Below the pieces are notes generated by a model, which saw nothing but the letters and a program-made list of their open reading frames with translations, was not told where the DNA came from and did no database searches. From Asterias amurensis (taxonomy: Eukaryota; Echinodermata; Asteroidea; Forcipulatida; Asteriidae), in NCBI RefSeq assembly GCF_032118995.1, contig NC_092656.1, positions 8,747,761-8,811,760 on the forward strand: a stretch of 64,000 nt of DNA, in the 5' to 3' direction. Numbering within the stretch: position 1 is the first letter of the stretch; the number at the start of each line of letters is the position of its first letter. Shown in pieces: positions 33,487-46,900 of the stretch. Both the position numbers and the translations under genes were made by a program.

Positions 33487-33866
33487 AAAGGCACTTGACA
33501 CAATTGGTAATTACTCAAACATAATTGTTAGTACAAAAACTTACTTGGTAACGGCAATGGTGAGCTGTTATAGCATAAAACATTGTGAGAAACAACTCCC
33601 TCTGAAGTAAAATAGTTTTTGAGAAAGAGGTAATTTCTTTCTCAAAACAATAAAACGCTTCAGCTGAAGCCTTTTATTATGCATCTGGAAGCACACAAAT
33701 TTATGCTACAATGGTGCTTTTTTCTTTCACTAATATTCTCTTGCAAAATTCGAAGACCAATTGAGCCCAACTTTGTACAGGTTTGTTATTTTATGCATAT
33801 GTTGGGATACACCAAGTGAGAAGACTGGTCTTTGACAATTACCCAATGTGTCCAGTGTCTTTTTAA
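33487..33866. mobile_element. MITE family M1, copy 9
   Basis: The most diverged complete copy. It is the last M1 element before the MITE-free region. Confidence 0.78.
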
Positions 33867-35892
33867 CAGGGTTTAAGAGATTCAACACCAAATACTCACA
33901 GAACTTTCCTTTGCACCTACCTTTTACCACAAGCAAAGGATACTTACCAACTCATCTGTACACAAGATCCAGGTCCATCTATCACTGCATATCTAACAGA
34001 CTTACAGAACCACTTATTCACCAGAACATGTACATTGCTCCGACACAAGAACTACAATGTACCCTGGTCGACTATTCCCTTTTCGTTTGAAGTCCTTGCT
34101 TTAATTAGGTACAGATACCCACAACTTCAGTGGTAAAAGACGCAGCACAATTATAGCCACGTCAACAGTTTATGACTCTGGCAGAGCTGGATTCCTACCA
34201 CCAACCTAAAACCTTTTTGTCGGTCAAGAATGTGCAACACACAGAAAAGCCGACGACGATGGAACAAATTATTGAAAGCATTTCTCAGATTTCCCACTTT
34301 ATCGCTACTCCTGATGTTAGAGTGTCTTGACACCAAATCTTCAATAATTTAGCCACTCAATACACTTGATAAATGATATAAACGGAGTCGAGTTTCCACT
34401 CACGAATCACCCAGGAGAGTTAGTGAGTATCAATGCCTTTTGTAGATTGATTCTTATGGATGGTCCATGTGCTTTCTATTTTCTATCCCGACATGTTATT
34501 CACTCAACACAAAGTCATAATGGAAATAACTGTTCATTTCTTCAGACAGTTAATGTTTCCTGGTGGGATATTTGTAGGTCTCCTTACTTCTTGTTTTCGC
34601 TGTTTATCATATACTGACAGAGTTCAAGGGAAAACTTCACCACCATGTGAAACATATCAATCAAACTAGTAACCACGGCTTTCATCCAACACTGCACCTT
34701 CACAGGTACCCATTTGTACAAACTGGATGAATCAGACATTTTTTCTTTCTTTTCAGAAATCAATTTCTCCACTCTAAGTATTTCTCCCACAATAAATGTA
34801 GTTAAAGTCAGTAAGAGTGTTGTTGGATTGACATCATGTACTTCAAAAATTTAGAATTTCACTTCACGTCCTGCAAGTTTCAGATCAATGCCCAGTTTCT
34901 TGCTGTATTTCTCACATAGCTCTGTTCAAATTTCACCAAGACCCACTAACACAAACTGTGACATCTTCCTCAAAACAGGTAAACTGCTTTTTAGCGACTA
35001 CATGTATTACTTTAATGCTGTCAAGCAAACCCCTCAAATCCAAGAATAGTTGGTTTTGTTGCCTCTTAGTTAAAGAAACCAAGCCTCCCTGCACTCCCAG
35101 AGTGTTTAATGCATTTCAGACAACTTGCAGACTGCCCCCATCAAACCCAACAGCAACCCCCCCTCCACAAAAAAATAAATAAATAAATACCTAAAAAACA
35201 AAAAATACTTAGAACATGTATGCAGTTTCAGGAAAATCTCCCCAAATCAGGCAAGTTTCGTGCATTTTCAAAGGTAGCTGCATTTCCCCAAAATTGTCCC
35301 AGACTAACACAAGACAACACAAAGGAGCAAACAGATAATTAAAGACTTTCACAAATTTTCGTCATTTTTAGATAAGTCAGGCATAGAAAAATACATCAAT
35401 TCCTTCCTCCAGTAGTGGAAACAAAAAAAATGCAACTTGACAGCTCGTTTTCTTCCCGACATATTTGAACAATTGCAGTACATGAGTCACTAAGACTGGT
35501 GTAATGAAACACTTCGGTAAAATTTCTTGTGCAAAAGTAGCTGAAACATATTCTAGCTGTCGAATAAACCCGAGTAATCGCAGGTGTCAAGTAATTGCAG
35601 ATGTTCTGTTTTGAAGTTTAGAACACAAAGAAGGACAAGAAGTTTGTAGATGGGTCAATGGCATAGATTGTACAAACTGAAATGCCATGTATGAAAAAGT
35701 GTTCATGACACAAAAGACAACTGAATACACACAAAACCAGTTTCATTAACTTTTTCCAGGAAAGGCAAGCTACAAACCCAAAAGCTCCAATCTTTCCAAG
35801 CCGCCGATTTTTCCGCCAGTGTTTCTTATATAACAGTTTCCCCAACAATTTGTCTCGCAGCAATACGTACAGCCGTAAACTTGAAACCATAA

Positions 35893-36350
35893 AACATCAT
35901 AGCTCAATCAGCTGGATCACTTGTGGTCACATTTATTTTACAAAAACATTTCGTTGATAATCATGGATTTTGTAAATTTTCCACTTAAGCGTAAACTTAA
36001 GCGGAATCTCAAATCAGCTTGGGTCACTTGCAGTCCCGTTTATTTTGGATCACAACATTTCCTTGATCGACACCCAACATGTAAAAAAAACTTTTTTGTT
36101 GCGCAGGAAAACCCACAATCGTCAACTTTTAACCACAAAGCATTGTTAACTCGATCAGCTTGGTTTGAACCACAATAAAACACTTCCCTGATCATCACCA
36201 AACTTATGAATTCCAGCATTTTGTTTCGCAGGAATACCCACAAATGCCATCTTTAAACCATAAAGCATCGTAACTCAACAAGCTTGGTCATTGTGGTCGC
36301 ATTTAATTTTGTATCACACTGAAAACATTTCGTTGATTGTCGCCAAACTT
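35893..36350 (-). repeat. Degenerate ~125-bp tandem repeat (4 units)
   Basis: Units begin near 35893, 36010, 36139 and 36265. Shared blocks are AACTCGATCAGCTTGG, ACATTTCGTTGAT, CATCACCAAACTT and TTTGTTTCGCAGGAA. It lies in the possible 3' UTR of gene A. Confidence 0.7.
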
Positions 36351-37269
36351 CTAAATTCCACCTTCATTTATTTTGCCGTCATGAAAAATATTTTTGAGGT
36401 GTCCTGGAAACACCAACCATATTTCCATATCCCAACTTGACAATTTCCGCTGTAACACTTTTTGGGTGTAGATTTGTGCAGCTGAAAGAAAAAGAGTGAC
36501 AAAAAGTGCAAACGAGTGACACAAACCTCTCAAAACTTCAAAAACACCTCTCCGTGTTTGACTATTCAATAATCGTCACAATCACATTCCCCCAGAGAAA
36601 TCTGTGCAGTGACAAAATTAGACGTAATACCAAAAGAGAGACCACAGCAGAACGATTTCCAACTACAAGTGGATGTCTTTGAACCCTTTATTTCTGCAAC
36701 TCAAACTCTACAAAAATTGCATTACTCTACCTACAAAGGTGACCAACTACATGTACCAACCACTAATGACAGAATTTATCACGTCGTCGGTTTCAAATGC
36801 CAGTAATCCGAGTATAACAATATACAGTTTTAAACACGTTAATACTTTTAAACAATTGGTAGCACTTTCACAGAGACACAGAGTCCTGACACTAATTTAA
36901 TTTACACTTCAGGGACGAGTTTCAAATGAAGTCGAACATATTCAAATACACAAGGCAGTCTGGTAATCTTTCTTTCTCATACAGAACAAGTTTGTTTCTT
37001 GTTTTTTTCATAAACATTGAAAAGAGAAAAGCAAAGTTGATGTGTATGTAACAACAGCCTAACGACAGCTTTTTTCATATTCATTGACCAAATTTCAAAA
37101 CAACTTCTCAATCAGTGAGCTTTGTTCGACAAAGTCTCAAAAGAAAAGTGTACATAAAGAAGGAGCCATTCCCTCAGAACTCATCTCAAGACACTTGACC
37201 AGAGTTGTACACCAAGTAAAAAAATACACATTTCAAAACCTGTTTGAATTTCTGCTTTATCGGAGACCT

Positions 37270-37376
37270 TTGAAATGCTAGGTGGCAGCAGACTCACCAG
37301 GTAAATTTCCAATGTTTACCAAGTTCTGAGCATGCGCACATCTTCGAGAATGATGGATTTACCTAGTAAGCCTGCT
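37270..37376. repeat. Inverted repeat (hairpin) in possible gene A 3' UTR
   Basis: Arm GGTGGCAGCAGACTCACCAG... (37270) and the complement of ...TAGTAAGCCTGCTGCAACC (37376) pair over about 28 bp with few mismatches. A related block, CATGGCAGCAGACTTGACTT, occurs in intron 14 at 39949. Confidence 0.65.
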
Positions 37377-38289
37377 GCAACCTTGTGTTCCCAAAGTCCC
37401 TCATGGACTACCAGCACATTCTCAAGACAAGTCTCTTTCTACATCTTATGTTTCCACCCGAAAAGACAAACAAACTAGGAATTTGTTGGCTATTTCTCAC
37501 TAGTAAAATATATCATCAACTTTGCTTTTTGGACCAATTCCCAAAAGACTGCAACCCAAGACATTCACATTCTTCATCTGACGAGAAAACTCCCTTATGT
37601 CTATGAGATGTTACACTCCCTCCTCGTGAAGTAAATCTTTCAAAACAGTTCAAGATTGAAGTTGCTCAAACCACCAGGAAATGGATGATGCTTTCAAGGA
37701 AATGTTTAGCTCCTCCAGAATCCATCCCAGGACGGGTACTCTGCTAAAAGAAATCTTCAGACGTTGCAAAGATCCTTGGATGGAATTGGCATCGGGCAAC
37801 TGCTCCTGACAGATATGTTTGCTGGGAAGCAAAGTTTCATATCCTTCTTGTGAAGAGAAACTTTCATGTCCTTTCTCTACCCAGCACGACTCATTTGTAC
37901 ATGTTTAATTTGACATAAGCAGACTCGGAAATACCGCTGGAAAATGTCTCTTTAAAAAAACATGTCACACAGTTGAGAAGCGGTAATAATTCAACTTAGT
38001 GCAACACTGATCATAAGTTAAATTCGTATGTAGCTCATAAAACCACAGCTGGCAATATTCTCCACACCTTCTCGCTTAAATCTAAATTGTAAACATCGGA
38101 CAAGGCATGCCTTTCGACTCTTGCCACCTTGTATTAGAATCAGAATAATACACGGAATGGTAGCTTTTTATATACACAAGCAGGCTTTAGATGCTGAACA
38201 ATACAATTATGGATACATTCCAATCGTACAAAGTTAAAGCAACTTTTCCGGAGATAGTATAATTTTGAAGCTAAACACAAATCATGCAG

Positions 38290-38573
38290 ATACACCATTA
38301 TTATTAATTCCTAGACCACGGGTTGACATTGCTGTAAAATGCAAGACAGTGTCACAGATTATTTATTTCAAGCTACCAGCCTTCCGATCAAAAGAGGCAG
38401 CAGAAGTGATCACGCAAACTTGTTCAAACAAGATACACCATTATTATTAATTCCTAGACCACGGGTGGACATTGCTGTAAAATGCAAGACAGTGTCACAG
38501 CTTTTTAATTTCAAGGCACCAGCCTTCGGATCAAAAGAGGCAGAGGTGATCACGCAAACTTGTTCGAATCAAG
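38290..38573. repeat. 143-bp tandem duplication
   Basis: Two copies starting TACACCATTATTATTAATTC at 38291 and 38434, about 90% alike with small indels. It lies in the possible gene A 3' UTR; no coding frame is preserved across both copies. Confidence 0.88.
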
Positions 38574-39602
38574 AACGAAATGGCAGCCAATCTCCCGAAC
38601 ATCAGCATGTGATTATGGCAACTTAAGAAAACCTTGTAAATCTTGTCTCGTTTTGCCATGATGCCATTATGCTTTCAAAACCATTACACGAAAAGGTGCT
38701 TAGCAGCGTTGTTTCGATTGGCTTTCAAATCACAGCAAATAAATGTGGATGCACCAGCATCTTACAACAAATATAATTTGGTCAAGTCACAATCTTACAT
38801 CTACATCAAACCCCAAGTAGAGATAAGACATAATGAAAAACCTGGCACACAGGAAAAAGTCTAAAATAAAACAAACCAATCAACAGCTACAACGACAGTT
38901 CATCGAATCGACGTTTGCTTACAATTAAAAACAAAAACCTCTTTTAATACGCTGAAAAAATAACAATAAAATCACGCAATATACAAAATCCTTTGTTGTT
39001 CTTCAAAAACTAAAACAAGCACTTAATAACTTCTAGGTCCGAGCAATGACTCCCTCACAAAGGTGGGTAAACCGTTCCCGGTTCTCATATATCAAACTCG
39101 ACGTTTGGATAAACCGGAATTGAATGGTGCGATCAGAATAAAATTATCAAACAGAACGAAGCAGTTTGGAACAATTCAGAAGAACAAATCAAATACAAAT
39201 TGCTCTCTCTCTATGAATACAGACAATTCACAAATACCCCCCTCCCCCGTGACAAGGCCTCCAAAACCACACAGATGAATTTGGAACGTGATTAGAACTG
39301 ATACATCACCCGAAATGAAGCCAGAACAGCATCCTGACAATCACAGTTAAAAACTAAGAAGTGTTGATGGATCCTGATCAAAAAATCAATTCCCGATCAT
39401 AAAATAAATTCCAGATCAATGGAATCAACCTTTGCAACACTATTGATAGAGTCAAAGTCCAAACATCATCCTTGGCTTAAAAGTCTCGACCCCCGAATAA
39501 AAAACCTAATAACCAAGTGTTGATGAGACAGCATGTACACTGTAGACAACCGCAACCTCTGCAGGACACCGTTTATAAAACAAGGGAACCAGTGAACAGA
39601 CT

Positions 39603-40932
39603 TTAGGCATAGTCAAGAGTCACTTCAATATCACGACCTTCCATTCGACAACCACTCATCTCTCCTGTTTAGCGGGAAAAATCAGGTTAAGGAAAATAAC
39701 TGCTTCAGTAAAAGTGCAAAGATTTTAGACAACTTTGAGTGTCCCACAAAAATTGAAGGGGGAACGGGTGTACATACCTGCCAACTGAGAAAGTGTTATT
39801 CCCTCTTTGCTAATTTATTTTCCATCTTCAGGTTTGAATTAGGAAATGATTTGTAAAATGAAAGCAATAAATCTGAGTGTTTTTTTTTGCATTATTGTTG
39901 AGTTACCGATCTATACTTTGGTCAAAAGTTCCTGTCTTTGGAGCGCTACATGGCAGCAGACTTGACTTAACAGGTAAACTTTTGTTCAACTGGTTGTCAA
40001 ATCAATCAGGTTGTAAAATCAATCAAGGCCCTCGTGGCTTTGCAACTGGACTTGGGCACGTGTTCTCCCATTCCAGTCGCTTGGGAACACGGCTCTTTGA
40101 AGTTGTCCAAGCCACAAATGCCTTGACAAAAGGCTAGCATCATTCAAGATCATGTCCAAGCATGACGTAAACAAGGAAGGCATGGATTTACAGTACGATT
40201 ATAAAAGGATACGGATTGCCTTTTGTGCATCTTCAGGGTTCTGGAACCTGACAGTCCCATAACCCTTGGACCTGCCACTCTCGGCGTGGGTCTTGATCTC
40301 AGCAAACTGCACTGGACCTGTGGAGCAAAGCGTAAAACATGTTCTTCATTAGGTCATGTCACTCCACACAATCACATTAAGACTTAGATTAAGAATGGAA
40401 TGCCTGACCAGGTGATAAGCAATTATTTTTTTAGGACAGACATCCCTCAGTCCTGAATCATTCATTTTGGCAAAGAGAACACAGAAGGATTTGGGAGGGT
40501 AATGATTAATTCAAGGCGTGTGAGTGAGCCTTTAAAAACAAAGCAGAAACACTACATGATATAGGAATGATTGTGTAATGTCAAGTGAGCATGCGTCACG
40601 AATTTACCCTGGTCGATTAAGGAAACCCCATTAATCCAGTATGTAGGCTTATCACACATTATCATAGTTTAACATTATTGTTGCCATCTTAAATAAGGCA
40701 TGCTAAACTTATAAGGGAATTAAAAGAACGAAGAAGAAAAAAAGAGAAAAAAAACACAGGACAAAAACAAAACAGAAATTAAAAAATTCGATATCAATAA
40801 AAAAGCAAATATCTCACAGGCCTATACTTAGATTTGATAAGGCGTCTGTTTGGACTCCCAAGATTTAAATTTCAACTTACCGATCAACTTGAAACGATCC
40901 TTCAGATCCTGCCAGGAGTACTTGAACGGCAA
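39603..40932 (-). CDS. HNRNPM: Gene A exons 13-15: RRM3 and C-terminus
   Basis: Exon 13 (40932-40881) encodes LPFKYSWQDLKDRFKLI. Exon 14 (40317-40213) encodes GPVQFAEIKTHAES and RNP1 RSKGYGTVRF, ending QKAI. Exon 15 (39664-39603) encodes REMSGCRMEGRDIEVTLDYA-stop, parallel to the human end NGMKLSGREIDVRIDRNA. Exon 15 was located by the U12 branch site next to its acceptor (CTAAACAG) and by phase. Confidence 0.88.
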
Positions 40933-43900
40933 CTGTAGTTATAGACAACAAACACAAAGGCACTGTGAGTAAATTGTGCCTAAATACAAAGGTCAATAAC
41001 CCTTGGGAAAGCTTAACAACAGGAAAAACAATCATATAAACTTATAAAGCGCACAAAGATCATGAAGTGCTCATGGCTCTAAATTATTACTAATACCATA
41101 CACATGTATAATAATCAAAATGGAAACATAAACGATGATGTGGACAAGTTGGAATTATGGTGAAGAAATTACGTAAAGCTTTGAATATTATTGCCTACCA
41201 ATCTTTCTAGCTAACATTGGATAAATGTACATGATTCAACAATTGTTTTTTGTGCCTTCAGCCCTCAGTCATTCACTTTAAAAAAAGAGGATACAGGTTT
41301 TTTGGAGGGCAAGGAATGAGCTCTAGAAATACAGTCTAAAAAATGCCTAGCTCAGTTGTCATAATTGTTTAGGCCTACGAATAAAGACTATCAATACTAT
41401 GTCATAGGCCTGTATGGTAAAAAATATGCAGACAGACGAATGGGAAAACTGCACAACAGCTAAGAGCAAGTTCAAGTGAGGCACTATAGTCGACTAAAGT
41501 CGACCATTGGTTGATTTTGCCTGGTACCCAGGATGTATTGAATGCATAGGTAACGATGGAATATTGACCAGTGGTTGACAAATGGTCGCCCTCCGAACTT
41601 GCTCTAAATTGGCCATGTGCATAAACTGTCTCAAAGCCAGACACATCTACACACACAGCATTGGTATACGTATAATACCATCAACAGATGCTTGATATGT
41701 ACATACGTACAACAGATTGCTAGCAATAGACTGTGCAAGTCTCGCGCAGATTTGAACTTCCGGGACCATTGTGGTCCCAACCTTATGGAGTTTTACGTTG
41801 GGGAAATTTTGTTTCGTCCATTACTTTAGTTTGATATAGTTTATGACCATAAAAATGACATATGTTGTTAAAAATGTAATACTAATTAACAACATATATA
41901 AAAGTAAAAAATAAAGTCAACATAATAACGAAGAAAACCCGATATTTAAACTTGACCTCAGGTCAGATTACTTATAAAAAATTAAGAATTTGAGCCCATC
42001 TCCGATCACAAAACTTACGCAGACGCTTGTTTTGGCCGCGTGGGGTGGAAAGTCTTTTCATTGGTCGCTTAGGCGTCGGCTTCCTCTTTAAACTGCGTCA
42101 CCCGTTTATCTTACGCCCTTGCGACCATCGTGCGTCCGCGTATAAACCAGCTTCACATTCGGGCGTAGATTTACAAAAGGGGTTTCAAAACATTTAAGAT
42201 CAAACAAACATCCTTGTCCCAGAGTTTTACTTTTGTCTATACATATAGACTTTAACCGATAATTGTGTATTAATTTAAAAAGCTAAAACTAATTTAAACA
42301 AGCTCTAATGGGTATTCGGCATTAAGAAAAAATTACAGCAAAGATTTGATTCATAAAAAAATTAAGTTCTTCAGTTGTCGTGTTTTCTCGCTCCGGTGCG
42401 CGCGAGACTTGCACAGTCTATAAGGAAGCATGGACTCTAACCAAGTTACAAAAGCCAGTGGACGTCACACCTTATAGGGCATCGTAATTCTTTTCTAGTG
42501 TGATGGTGCGTGCATATAAAAAATTGGTTTCAGTTCATAATTCTATTTACAACCACAGGTATGCAATGATCGTTACAGCAGTGCTTCCTACACATGTCAC
42601 CTTAAATTCACTTTTGCCTTTAACAACAAATATTTCCAAACATGAATTGGTTAAATCAACAAACAAAATATAACACAATTTCATTCCACAGTTAAAGCAC
42701 CGAACAAAAACAATGTTACACATACAAATTTAGATGTAATAATAAACAAGAGTAGGAAAAATGGATTAAACGCATAACATGTATGTTGAATAAAGTAAGA
42801 TAAAAATGGAAATTTACTTCATTAGAATTTCAACGAAAGGCGGAAAAAAATCAGGGAAATCTTCTTGAAAGAAACTGTGTAAAACAACAGATATGAATAG
42901 ATTTGCTCAAAACAAAAGACTTACATTTCTGACGAAGACTTGACATCCCTGTTCAACACCACTACGTCCACGGTTGTCCCTATCCCTGTCTCTACCCCCT
43001 CCCCCTCCTCCTCCTCTTCGGTCCCGATCCCCACGGTCTCTGCCACCCCTGTCCCCCCTGTCTCGGTCATCCCTCATGTTACCCAGGCTATCCCCGTAGT
43101 TGTCCTTCCCACCGCTGAGCATGCCCATGTTGGAGCCCATCAGCCCCTGTCCGGAGCCTCCGTATCCCCCAGAGTTGCCCATGTTGCCCATGGAGGACAG
43201 GTCTGATCCCATACCCAGAGAGGATAGACCACCCATGTTGAGGGAGTTCTGAGAGAGGTCACCGCCAAATCCTAAAAATGAATTCATAAGAAAAAAATCT
43301 TGAATGATAAAAAGAAGAGCCTTTCAATGAAACATGTTTTATAAAAAACATTATTAACATAAAATTTGGTTTTTTACAAAATGGAGAACCATGTAAAAAA
43401 AAAAAAAGAAAAAAAAAAGTAAAACCAACAACACAATATCACAATGTATTTTGCTCAGAGTGCTGGGCATTACAAAGTGAGTCCTGGGGTGGATTTCACA
43501 AAGAGTTTAATAAGACAAGTCTTATCTTGAGTTTCTTGTTTCTTGTCGTAACTTAGGACTAGCCTTAAGTTTTTAATATCAGCCAAGCATTGCCCACCAA
43601 TGGCTACAACACTGAAATGAATCTTACCTCCCATACTGCCTAGCCCACCTCCTAGTCCGCCACCGAGCCCACTACCCAGATTCCCACCGAGTCCAGATCC
43701 GAGGCTGTTACCGAATCCACTTCCACTGCCTCCAAGCCCACTCATCCTGTTGCTGTCCAAGCCTCCAAGACCTCCACCGCCGAGGTTGGATCCGAGGTTA
43801 CCAAGTCCTCCCAAGCTGCTCCCAAGACCTTCAAAGTTGGCGAAAAGAGATTATTGATACAATTTAAGTTGAATCTTTTGATGCTGCTTCAAAACAAACA

Positions 43901-46900
43901 AACAAGAACTTTCAGATATAATAATACAGCATTTGTAAGGCTCACTTTCCTGTACACCACTTGAAGGCGCAGGTGTATTAGAACTTAAGTTAGAGTATTG
44001 TCAAATTGGTTGGAACGTAAGCATGAGCAAGTGTGTTTTAAGTTTCTGATGATAGAGAGTGATGTTGTGTATTCGTGTGAGGTCTTCAGGAAGTGAAATT
44101 TAGAGTCTTGGTGCTATGTTGAAAGGCCCTGTCCCCATAACTGGCTAACAAAGTGTGAGGAACATGAAGCGTATTGCCGATATATTTCAGGGCGGGTCCT
44201 GTTGCATGGAGTGTCAAGGGATTTTGTATGTGACACTCTAGGGCAGATGTCTAACCACTAGACCAATGAGCTTAGAGGCAGTTTAAATACCATATTTTAG
44301 CAGTGGTACAATGAACTGTTTTCCAAAAAAAAAAAAAAGAGTTCAACCGAAACAATTTTATTTATCTAAAAAATAAATTGTCAGAAGTCTGATATTTACA
44401 TGAGTAGCCCTCACGTGTTTGATGTTTCAAGCCATTGAGGGAAAAATCTTACACGCTATAAAGTGCCACTTACCACCAAGGTTTCCCATGTTTCCTAGAT
44501 TTCCCAGGCCCATGTTGCCCATTCCGATGTTGCCCAGTCCACCTAGTCCACCACTCAGCCCTCCTCCCATTCCTCCTCCTCCGCCCCCCTCCTCCTCCTC
44601 TACCACCAGACCCGCCTCCCATACCACCACTGCCTCCGAATCCACTGGTCAGATTCTCAAGACTGGGGCCAAGCTGGCTTAGACCACCTAAACAGGGGAA
44701 AAAAAAACGGTTGAGATAAAAGACTGTATTGAATACGACGTCACGCGGCTCAAATATCTGACCTACAAGATGGCGTCTGTGCGTGTGCGTGCATGTGCCG
44801 TAGAAATCAAACCGGGAATGTTGCGTGCTGCGTGCTTCGATGATGTACCATTCGCATTTGGCTGGCATACGGTTTGCCCTACAAGATGGCGACTTTTCAT
44901 AGCGAACGGGGGTTATTCAATACGGTCTATAGCAGAGGTGTGATTTGAGAGAGAAAAACTGAGATAATAGCAGAGGTGTGGTTGGAAGAAAAAAGGTTGA
45001 GATAACAGAAGGTGTGAAACTGGGAATGGACCCTTCCCATGAAATATGTAAATTGCACATAGAGTGCGCACTTACATTTTGGTTGGCAAAACGAGGGAAC
45101 GTCGCGCTGTTTTGTACACAGCTAACTGCATGACGCAGATGCGATCGCGGGTCTGCTTAGTGCACAACTCTATGGAGTTTGCCAACCAATAGGGTCTATA
45201 CGCATGCGTGAATGTAATTAGCATATTTCAATGAAAGGGTCCATTGTCTCCTCTTTCTTAAAGTCTAAACGAAGATCACTACATATCTAAGAGGACTCTC
45301 TAGACTGGTATGATAATTTTTGCTCTTGGGGTAAAAGTAGGAACATTTTGATGAGTCGAGGCGGAATGTGGCTGGCCCACATGTAAAAATGGTATAGGCT
45401 TTTAAAGGACATTTTCAGGATATTTAAAAACACATTTTGCAGATTTTTATGAGAAAAAAAAAGAAAAGGAAATCTGACTTAAGTTGAGAGAATATCATGC
45501 CTGTCTAGACAGCTACAAACAGAGAACTAAGAATAGAGACAATTGATACATTTTGATGGGAGTTAGAAGGCATCTGATACATGTGTTAAAAATTGTGAAA
45601 TCAGTAAAACATCTTGACAACTTGAACGCCTGCAATTTGAAATATCCATGAATAATTACCACATTCGAACCCACAGTCCCATGACTTAACCAAAAGAACT
45701 TAAATATGACGCTCTAAACCACTCAGCCATGACAACCTAGGATAGCTTGGACAACAATCATAAAAATCACTTCCTATGAAACCCTTGAGGTATAGAGAGC
45801 GACAACTTACTTGGAAGAGGTTGCTGCTTCTGGGGTCGGTCTCTATCTCTCTTGGCTTGATCCTACATAAAAAAAAATAAAGAAACAATTGTTTAGAGAT
45901 GCATACAGTGGTCTCGATATAATCCAAGCTTGGCCTGTTTCGTAATTTGGCGGCTATGGCTTGAACGCCGCGTCATCATGTGTTGAAGTATAGACTGTCC
46001 TTAGCAACAACCTTAGAAACAGCCATTGCCAATGGTCACCAACTTGGATACAGCCCAAGTCAAGCATCTGTGCTAGACCCCCCCCCCTAATCCAGATTCT
46101 CTGATGATTGGTGAAAGAAATTCAATTCTATTATCTATTATCTATTAAATTCAATTCTGTTGAAAATTTCTAATTTTTTTACGAATCCTGTGCAATGGGT
46201 TTACTGCAAACCAGTAATTAAAATAATTTTTGGTGGCGACTAGTTTCTGTTTTAAAGCAAGGTGTTTCTGTTCTGTGTTGTAAGCAGATTTGTGAAGCCA
46301 GTAGGGGAGAGTGGGGGGGGGGGGGCAGGAAAATGAGCAGTTTACATTTGTGCCTTCCAAATTGAGATTTAAAACTTACCATTCTGACGGCAAGTTTCCT
46401 GGTGTAGAGCATCTGCCCATCAAACATGGCTATTTCAAAAGGGTTAAGGAAATCTAATAAAAGTCCAAACCTATGGGATAAACAAATCCAAAATTCCACA
46501 AAACAAATGCAAAATTCTACAAAACTGCATTCCTGGTCAGGATTGAAACTTTGCGAAGGGCAGCCCAGCAATTGCTGTAGGGTAATTCGAGGTCTGATAT
46601 TTCTTACAAGATCAATTCATGTAAATAACGGTTAAACTATCAGTAAAATAAAGGATACAGATGGCATTGACAGCTTCCACAATGGATTCGAATGTAACAG
46701 TGGCACTGCCTTTACTCTTTCCTTTGTTGTCCATCAAGACGTCAGCGTGTGTGACCTCTCCGGCAAGATGGAAGATGTCCTTCAGTTTTCTCCAGTCTAC
46801 ATCGTATGGAATCTGAAACAATGGCGGTAAAAACAGTCATTTCATACAACAATAACAAAGACATTTGTAAAGCGCCTGGTGCAAAACAGTCATTTCATAC

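Larger units (their letters stand above)
33870..39602 (-). other. MITE-free region after the gene A stop; possible long 3' UTR
   Basis: This 5.7-kb stretch has no gene I can recognise and none of the MITE families that recur elsewhere every few kb. Its plus strand is visibly rich in A and C and poor in G runs, i.e. T/G-rich on the gene A sense strand, as expected of transcribed 3' UTR. It holds three local repeat structures, listed separately. Several minus-strand AATAAA (plus TTTATT, e.g. near 36366 and 35930) could be poly(A) signals; I cannot choose between them. Confidence 0.4.

Noticed and set aside
42940..43206. Plus-strand Ser/Pro/Val-rich open frame
   Set aside because: It is the antisense shadow of gene A exon 12, whose splice sites and frame fit.
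44419..44682. Plus-strand Pro-rich open frame
   Set aside because: Antisense shadow of the Gly-rich exon 10 of gene A.
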